In this document: piece by piece, positions 56,748 to 64,000 of the stretch
Position numbering within the stretch: the stretch's first letter is position 1
Layout of the letters: every line of letters begins with the position of its first letter
Source of the DNA: Helichrysum umbraculigerum
Lineage: Eukaryota; Streptophyta; Magnoliopsida; Asterales; Asteraceae
Assembly: GCA_949592205.1 (NCBI GenBank)
Contig: CATIUR010000001.1
Location: 76,030,059-76,094,058 of the forward strand
Length of the DNA stretch: 64,000 nucleotides
Reading direction: 5' to 3'
Program-made: the position numbers and the translations under genes
The notes under the pieces: generated by a model
What the model was told of the DNA's origin: nothing
The model's input: the letters and a program-made list of their open reading frames with translations, nothing else
Databases searched by the model: none

Positions 56748-58989
56748 GATTGGTATCAGAGCCTAAGGTTATAGCGAACTAGGATTGCATTAGTGACCTA
56801 GACTATAACCGTTAGGTTAGTATTCCTCATTTGTTATGACTGGTTCAGCAATTGCATCATTTGAATTTAATTTAACATAGCTTGATCAACTATGTACAAT
56901 TAAACAAGAATCGATGCAAGACCTGAAATGGTTATAGTAAACGAGGGTGCGGTAGACAACGCGAACCGAGGATAGAACGGGACCAACCTTATACGTGCTT
57001 ATGTGCTAGGTTATTATATTGCTATATATGACCTCAACTTCCCGTATATTAAACTCCTTGCCACTCTATATGGCAACCACTCCCACAACTATGTCGCGTG
57101 ACATCGAACACGAAACACAAACCTTACTTACCACTGTGGAGACTTTCGCGGTACCACTCGCTCAACCGAATCGGGCAACGATATAATCGAATCGAACTCA
57201 CTTGGGGAGAATCCACCTTTGGATTCGCCACCCAAACAAGTGACACCTATTTCACTTTCTTCTTTCCGCTCACAACTAAATCACTCGGGGAGAACGATAT
57301 AGAACTTAGACCCATAAGGCATGCGTGCTACACACGACTAGAGGAACAGACACACCTACTTATCGGAAATGATTTTTCCAACAATTGAATGAACTTCAAC
57401 AATCCACTCAACTCTTTACTTGATCATGATTGATCACTCTTTGACTTGTATGTCAACAATCCCTTCAAACACGAGACTTACTACTTGATCATGTTTGGTC
57501 ACCATTTTGACACGTTTGTCAAACAATTTACTCATAACTTGATTCGCGACTTTGTCTGTTCCAAACATCACTGGATTAGTATCACGAGGGATACTCACAA
57601 CGACGAAGCCCATAAACTACTTCAAACTATTTCAAACTATGATTTGAACATTCTAATCACTACTGCAAGGACTACCCGCAGCTATGAATTTATCAATTGT
57701 CTAAACACCTTCACCAAGCATTGGTTCATTTCCAAACAACATAGTCATGAGTGACTACTTTGAAAACACTACCCTGTCATTTTTGTGACTACTCTTTGAA
57801 ACTACGACATTGACTAAACCTTCTTATTGTTGATTCATTGTCTTGATAGAACGCCCTCCCGAAAAAGATGGCAAACTCCCCTAAGAACGACTACTCGTCA
57901 GATGACGACCTAATCTGCGAAGAACAGATTCAGTACACATACCTCGATGAGGAAATAGCACCAATGGGAGAAATCGTTATGGAGGAAAATGAGCAACCCA
58001 ATTTCGGAATGATTGGCATCGAGGAATACGAAAGAGTGAGAGATCAGGCCGAAGATTTAGATGGCCGCAATTGGGAGCTCAAGCTTAGGTGCAAGACCTA
58101 CGAGCAAGAATTGAGGATTCTGAAAAGGTCTATTCCCGACCGAATCAGGGATAGGATTCACTACTGGAAGGAAGTGGCCACTCATTTTAAGCAAATAACA
58201 AAAACGTGGATCAAAGGGATGTGCCAACACTCAACAGACAATATCTTACTCCACTCTGCACTCCCGCGATACAGTGACATGCTCGAAGCACGTTACTATC
58301 CACACGACCTGAACTTAGAATAGATTAGAAGTAGACTCGAACAACGGTGAACATGGCTGGTGTTAGCTCGATGATCTATCGATGGGTGTATAAAACCCCA
58401 TCACATTTTGTATAAAACTTATGTATTCGTCCGGATGTATCGATGGCCGGCATGTTTTGTAAACTTTGAATTCTATATGCTATCAACCTAAACCTTGCGC
58501 CTTATTAGTTACAAATCATATTACCTTGTACTGATTTACCATCGTACTATGAAGCCACATATTACTCTTAATCATGAATGTGACAATCTTAGCTCTCATA
58601 CTAAGATCTAATTCATTCTTTTGTCCCCCTTTCGTTTAAGGAGACACCACTATAAGAATCAACTAAAACTTTCAACACTTTACAATAACAAGAGTTTTCA
58701 AGAGATTTTTCAACAGATTTCTACCGATTCAAGTTTTCAAAGAATTTTCACCAAACAACTACCCGGAACTATTTACAACTTCTAACGTTCAATTAAATTG
58801 GCTAGACAGAAATTTTCAACGTCTTATTGACAACCAGATTTTTCCAACATATTTTGAATTACTCAAGTTTTCAACGGACTTAATGGTTCCAAGCAAACTA
58901 TTATCATAGAAATTTATCGACTGATTTTACACCATCGCAAGCGAACATTTCCCACATAGATCTCATAACCGTCAAAATCGATTATCCAT
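56748..58989 (+). other. Element E internal region without recognisable gag
   Basis: After the primer site TGGTATCAGAGC (56751-56762) a chromovirus should encode gag within a few hundred bases. None of the gag signatures visible at 31728-32721 appear here in any frame. Open stretches at 57028-57186, 57098-57388 and 57446-57754 are short and unrelated to anything I know. Only the ORF at 57868-58323 looks coding. A GATTATCCATATCATCAT duplication at about 58979-59025 lies at the join to the protease remnant. Confidence 0.75.
57868..58323 (+). CDS. Unrecognised acidic ORF in element E
   Basis: A 151-residue open frame begins ATG at 57868 (MANSPKNDYSSDDDL). The N-terminal third is acidic (EEQIQYTYLDEEIAP). 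A charged, probably helical segment (EEYERVRDQAEDLDGRNWELK, then RIRDRIHYWKEVATHF) follows. It has no zinc knuckle, signal peptide or membrane span. It lies where gag-protease would be. I do not recognise it. It could be a captured host fragment, an element-specific protein, or a chance frame; the composition is protein-like. Confidence 0.45.
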   Translation: MANSPKNDYSSDDDLICEEQIQYTYLDEEIAPMGEIVMEENEQPNFGMIGIEEYERVRDQAEDLDGRNWELKLRCKTYEQELRILKRSIPDRIRDRIHYWKEVATHFKQITKTWIKGMCQHSTDNILLHSALPRYSDMLEARYYPHDLNLE

Positions 58990-61900
58990 ATCATCATAAG
59001 CATGGACCGATTATCCATATCATCATGCTGAAATTGTCTGTTTTGATAAGATCGTGCGTATACCCCTCGCTACCGGTGGAACCTTGATCATACAGAGGGA
59101 GACTGATAGGTGAAACCTAAACATCATCTCGTGTATGAAAACCCAAAAGTACCTGAGGAAAGGGTACCCGACAATCCTTGCTCATGTAACCGAAAAGAAG
59201 TCGGCTGAAAAGCGACTTGAAGATGTACCCATTGTACGAGACTTTCCTGAAGTCTTTCTCGAAGACTTGCCAGGCCTTCCCCCTCCTAGACAAGTCGAAT
59301 TCTAAATTGACCTTGTGCCCGGTGCTGCACCCGTGGCACGAGCCCCATACAGATTAGCCCCATCCGAGTTGCAGGAGTTATCCACCCAATTACAGGAACT
59401 CCTGGACAAGGGATTTATTCGACCAAATTCCTCACCTTGGGGAGCTCCGGTCCTATTCGTTAAAAAGAAGGACGGATCCTTCAGAATGTGTATCGATTAT
59501 CGTGAACTGAACAAACTTACTATCAAAAACCGATACCCACTTCCTAGAATCGACGACCTGTTTGACCAACTTCAAGGTTTGAGCTTTTACTCAAAGATCG
59601 ACATTCGGTCTGGTTATCACCAACTTCGCGTTCGAGACGCCGACATCCCGAAAACCGCTTTCCGAACCCGCTACGGGCATTACGAATTCCAAGTGATGCC
59701 TTTTGGTCTAACTAACGCACCGGCTGTATTCATGGATCTTATGAATCGGGTGTGCAAACCATATCTAGATAAGTTTGTCATTGTGTTCATTGATGACATC
59801 TTGACCTACTCTCGCAACGAAACAGAACATGGCCAACACCTCAAAACTATCTTGGAATTACTCAAACACGAGGAGTTATACGCCAAGTTCTCCAAGTGTG
59901 AGTTCTGGATGCAAACAGTACAATTCCTAGGGCATGTCGTTGACAGCCAAGGGATACGTGTCAATCCAGCAAAAATCGAGGCCATCAAGTGCTGGAAAGC
60001 ACCAACTACTCCAACCGAGGTCCGACAATTCTTAGGTCTCGCTGGGTACTACCGGCGATTCATCGAGAACTTTTCCCGAATTGCTCAACCATTAACCTCC
60101 TTGACTCAGAAAGACAAGAAATTCGATTGGACCGACAAACAGGAGTCGGCTTTCCAACTCCTTAAACAGAAACTCTGCAGTGCACCAATCCTGTCCTTAC
60201 CCGAAGGCACAGATGATTTCGTAGTTTACTGCGACGCCTCACATCAAGGACTAGGTTGTGTGTTAATGCAACGTGATAAAGTCATCGCTTATGCCTCTCG
60301 GCAACTGAAAATCCATGAGAAAAACTATACCACTCACGATCTCGAATTAGGAGCCGTTGTCTTTGCGCTCAAAATATGGAGACATTACCTGTATGGTACC
60401 AAATGTACAATCTTTACCGACCACAAAAGCCTTCAACATATCTTTGATCAGAAGGACCTAAACATGAGACAACGTCGTTGGGTCGAGTTACTTAGTGACT
60501 ACGACTGCGAAATCCGATACCACCCGGGTAAGGCTAACGTTGTTGCCGATGCCCTAAGCCGAAAAGAACGAGTGAAACCCCTTCGAGTTCGAGCACTTGG
60601 TTTAACCATCCACAACGATTTCATTTCTCAAATCCATTCCACTCAACTCGAAGCACTCAACGAGAAAAACATCAAAAACGAAGCCTTGCGCGGCATGGAA
60701 AAACAATTCGAAACCAAATCCGATGGAACCCGATACTTCTCCAACCGAATTTGGTTACCTAACTTTGGGAACCTACGAGAATTGGTCATGGACGAAGCTC
60801 ACAAATCCCGATACTCCATACATCCTGGTTCTGACAAGATGTATCATGACGTCAAACAACGATATTGGTGGCCCAACATGAAAGCTGACATAGCCACGTA
60901 TGTTAGTAAGTGTCTAACCTGTGCCAAGGTTAAGGCCGAATACCAGAAACCTTCTGGGTTACTTCAACAACCTGAGATACCTCAATGGAAATGGGAAAAG
61001 ATAACCATGGACTTCATCAACAAGCTACCAAAAACACCGAGCGGTTGCGATACCATTTGGGTGATCGTAGATCGTCTCACAAAATCCGCCCATTTCCTAG
61101 CTATCAAAGAAACCGACAAGATGGAGTGCTTGGCTCGCATCTACATCAAAGAGGTTGTAGCACGACATGGCATACCCATCTCGATCATCTCCGATAGAGA
61201 TAGCCGCTTCACCTCTCGATTTTGGCAAACACTTCAGAAAGCTCTCGGTACTCGCCTTGATTTGAGTACTGCTTATCATCCGCAAACCGATGGTCAGAGT
61301 GAACGGACCATTCAAACTCTCGAAGATATGCTTCGAGCATGTGTAATCGACTTCGGAAACACATGGGAAAACCACCTACCTTTGTGTGAGTTTTCCTACA
61401 ATAACAGTTACCACACCAGCATTGATGCTGCACCATTTGAGGCACTTTATGGGAGAAAGTGCCGATCACCCATTTGTTGGACCGAAATCGGCGATAGCCA
61501 ACTCACTGGTCCTGAAATCATCCATGAAACGACCGAGAAAATCGTGACCATTCAAAACCGGCTGAAAGCCGCCCGTGATCGTCAGAAAAGTTATGCTGAC
61601 GTGAGACGCAAACCGCTCGAGTTCCAGGTTGGGGACCGAGTACTCTTGAAAGTATCACCTTGGAAAGGTGTCATTCGTTTTGGTAAACGGGGCAAACTAA
61701 ACCTTAGGTACATCGGACCTTTTGAGATTCTTGAAAGAATTGGTCCGGTGGCATATCGATTGCAGCTACCACCACAACTTAGTAGCGTGCACAACACTTT
61801 TCACATTTCTAACCTGAAGAAATGTCTGTCTGATGAGACACTTGTTATTCCTCTCGACGAAATCCATATCGACGATAAACTCCACTTTGTAGAGGAACCG

Positions 61901-62074
61901 ATAGAAATCATGGACCGTGAGGTCAAACGATTGAAACAGAGTCGTATTCCCATCATTAAAGTCCGGTGGAATTCTAGGCGCGGTCCTGAATTCACTTGGG
62001 AACGGGAAGACCAAATGCGACTGAAATACCCACATCTATTCTTAGATGCCTCTCAGACCACGACAACAAGCTAA
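58990..62074 (+). pseudogene. Element E pol: protease remnant, RT, RNase H, integrase, chromodomain-like tail
   Basis: From about 58990 the frame gives the end of protease and the RT entry (VRDFPEVFLEDLPGLPP), with stops TGA 59111-59113 and TAA 59303-59305. After that, 919 codons are open. Numbered from 59315: RT about 45-235 with FIDDIL at 157; RNase H from YCDAS at 304; integrase zinc region from HPGSDK near 502; D (MDFINKLP) 565, D (SDRDSRF) 626 and E (DGQSERT) 660. The C-terminal 60 residues (EEPIEIMDREVKRLKQSRIP...WERE) look like a Tekay-type chromodomain, which directs insertion to heterochromatin. The RT-to-chromodomain part seems intact but has no ATG or gag to lead it. Confidence 0.93.
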
Positions 62075-62107
62075 TTTCGGGACGAAATTCTCCTAACAGG
62101 GGGAGAA

Positions 62108-64000
62108 TGTGACACCCGACCAATTAGGGCTAGTGTTAGTTCCTAATCATTGTGCTAATACATGTAATTGGGGTGAATTATGTGTATCATTTTGTGTATT
62201 AATATATGTTATTATATTTGCACACATTTGCGATTTGTTTAAATCGTACATTTTATTATCGGATGGAGTCCGACACAGTTTAAATACGACGTTGGTGAAA
62301 ACATTTCTATAAATAACTTTAATCTATTTTTAGAAGTTATTTATCATTATCTATTATTTTGCTAAAATAATACTCGAAAAACCTAGACGTTTCGGTTAAA
62401 ACGTCTAAAACACAACGATAACGCACGAATTTATTTCGACAACCAAACGAACGTCAATAATTAAATTGACAACCTAAATTAAGTATTTTAAATAATACTT
62501 CAATGGAAATTTATCCAAATTATATCGTTAATCTAAACGACTCAAATTAACGTTACGCGATTTTAAACCGCCGTAGAACGTGCACGCAAATCGAGGCCAA
62601 TGATTTAACGAAACATTTTTATAAGTGTTTCCAAGTACTATATTGAATATTTCAAGTAGAAATATCGAAACTCAAATCGTTAAATAAAAACGTCAACTAA
62701 ACATTTAACGTACGAATAAACGTTTAAACAATCGGGTAAACGAACGAAAAACGCAACGATTTAAGCTAGAAATGTGAAATGACCAAAATGCCCTTGGTGG
62801 GACCACATGGGGGCCGGCCACCCCATGTGCCACCCCTCCTCACACCCATTTAGCCTTCATGCAATATCAAATCACCACTTTTTCTATCACATCCACACAA
62901 CTTACATGCACTTCACATTTTACCATCATTCCACTCCATTATCACTTTCTATTTTCACTAAAATGCTCTCAAAAATACAGAGAAAACCAGCCCCAAAAAC
63001 CCTTAAAAATCATCTTTAAAATCATCACCAATTTGAAGAACAAGAGAGGGAATCAAGTCCAAGATCATCACCACCTCCACTTCCTTTTTGTTCTCCATCA
63101 TTTGCTTGGTATAAATCATCAAACCTTTTACTTATTTTACTTTTAATCTACTGATTATGATGTTATAATGTTCATCTATCATAAATATGTCCAAGATTGT
63201 TGTTAAAAATCGTTTTTAAAGCAAACACATGAACATGCAAAATGTGACAGAATCTGTCTCCAGAAAATCAGTCCACAGAATCGGTCATAACTTGAGCTCT
63301 GTTAAGAGTTAGACAACGAATTTTTTTTTAAAAGTTGCGTATTGAAAAGAGCTACAACTTTCGTGTTTTGCACTTTTTCCAGATCCGTACTTATTTTTGT
63401 ATATATTCTGATCTTTGCGACTGCCTGATATTTGTCGAAAACCGAGTACGGTTCTTTCGTAAGATTTATTATCTATCTAAATGGACATTTTAGATCCTGG
63501 AAAAATCAGGTTATAAACTAGACACACTCATGAACATCTGGTAAAAATTTTGGAATCAAATTCAGACTAGAACATGTTAAAAATCGAGTGCCGAAGTAAA
63601 CCGACAAAAACCGAAAACATGAAAATCTTAAGTTTTGACATGCGTATTAAAAACCGACATCTCGAAACGACTACAACATGAAACAATAACTTTTATAAAC
63701 TTTATTTACTGAAATATGACTTGGGTAAAAAGTTCGGGTCAAACCGTCATAGTTGACCACGTTTTTGGACTTAGCAAAATCAAGACAGACATAAGTGACG
63801 CATGACCCCAGGAATTATAGCGACACTCCCATAGTGACGCCCTTACTTTTCTGAATATGAATTATAGCGACACTCCCATAGTGACGCCCTTACTTTTCTG
63901 AATATGATTTATAGCGACACTCGATAAGTGACGCCTTTGTTATTAAAACTTTATTAATACCGACACTACCTAAGTGACGCCTAAAGTGACTGAACTATTA
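62108..64000 (+). repeat. Element E 3' LTR, first 1.9 kb
   Basis: It starts TGTGACACCCGACC after the purine tract GGGGGAGAA and runs off the window. It aligns to 53214-55106 with no gap and no mismatch that I can see. Confidence 0.93.

Larger units (their letters stand above)
53214..64000 (+). mobile_element. Element E: Tekay-like chromovirus with very long, young LTRs
   Basis: The 5' LTR is 53214-56747, the iMet primer site is at 56751, pol at about 58990-62074, a purine tract at 62098-62107 and the 3' LTR starts at 62108 (cut by the window). The LTR pair is at a constant offset of 8894 bp with no difference seen over 1.9 kb. The integrase and chromodomain-like C-terminus are of the Tekay/Del type. 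Gag and most of protease are missing, and the region between primer site and pol holds unrelated sequence. It inserted directly at the edge of the SINE-like repeat. Confidence 0.9.

Noticed and set aside
53215..63146. Short identical frames at 53215/62109, 53913/62807 and 53965/62859
   Set aside because: They are paired only because they lie in the two LTRs of element E; no conserved domain or homolog outside.

Overview
The window is plant nuclear heterochromatin and I see no host gene in it. Almost every base belongs to LTR retrotransposons inserted into one another. The Copia and chromovirus polyproteins, and an extra ORF downstream of Copia pol that I recall as common in daisy-family genomes, suggest Asteraceae (inference from memory, not a search). 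Names A to H below are local labels.

Left half, mostly minus strand. Copia-A runs from the left edge to its 5' LTR at 13605-14218 and is badly decayed. A nearly complete Athila-type Ty3/gypsy element (Athila-A, 1433-8510, TSD CAACT) sits inside its pol. It has gag and protease but no RT, RNase H or integrase. At 14219-16457 is fragment G, encoding an unrecognised protein here called ORF-U. LTR F (16458-17072 plus 29866-31727) is a chromovirus-type solo LTR split by Copia-B (17073-29860, TSD CACAC), a composite with two full LTRs and one truncated LTR.

Right half, plus strand, is an insertion chain. A gypsy gag fragment (31728-32721) is cut by LTR D (32722-34781). LTR D is cut by element C (34782-40488), which has an Athila-type LTR and tRNA-Asp primer site. 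ORF-U follows in the place where gag is expected, then an Athila ORF1-like gene. Element C is cut by Copia-B' (from 40489), a sibling of Copia-B in opposite orientation with open gag and pol frames. The LTR of B' contains a small coding-free Copia element H (40914-43472, TSD GACTC). The third ORF of B' is broken by a three-armed inverted SINE-like repeat (52517-53213). That repeat is followed by E, a Tekay-like chromovirus with 3.5-kb LTRs that look identical over the visible 1.9 kb. E has RT, RNase H, integrase and a chromodomain-like tail, but unknown sequence where gag should be.

The observations most worth checking are: (1) ORF-U, conserved between two divergent elements and placed directly after a primer binding site; (2) arrays of short palindromes or repeats in the LTRs of at least five unrelated families, often just upstream of a TATA box, and in two families repeated upstream of a downstream ORF; (3) E, apparently very young yet lacking gag; (4) a double in-frame stop with an acceptor-like CAG at the Copia-B gag/pol junction, kept in both copies; (5) covarying hairpins in the Athila-A 3' region. 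All boundaries and comparisons were made by eye.
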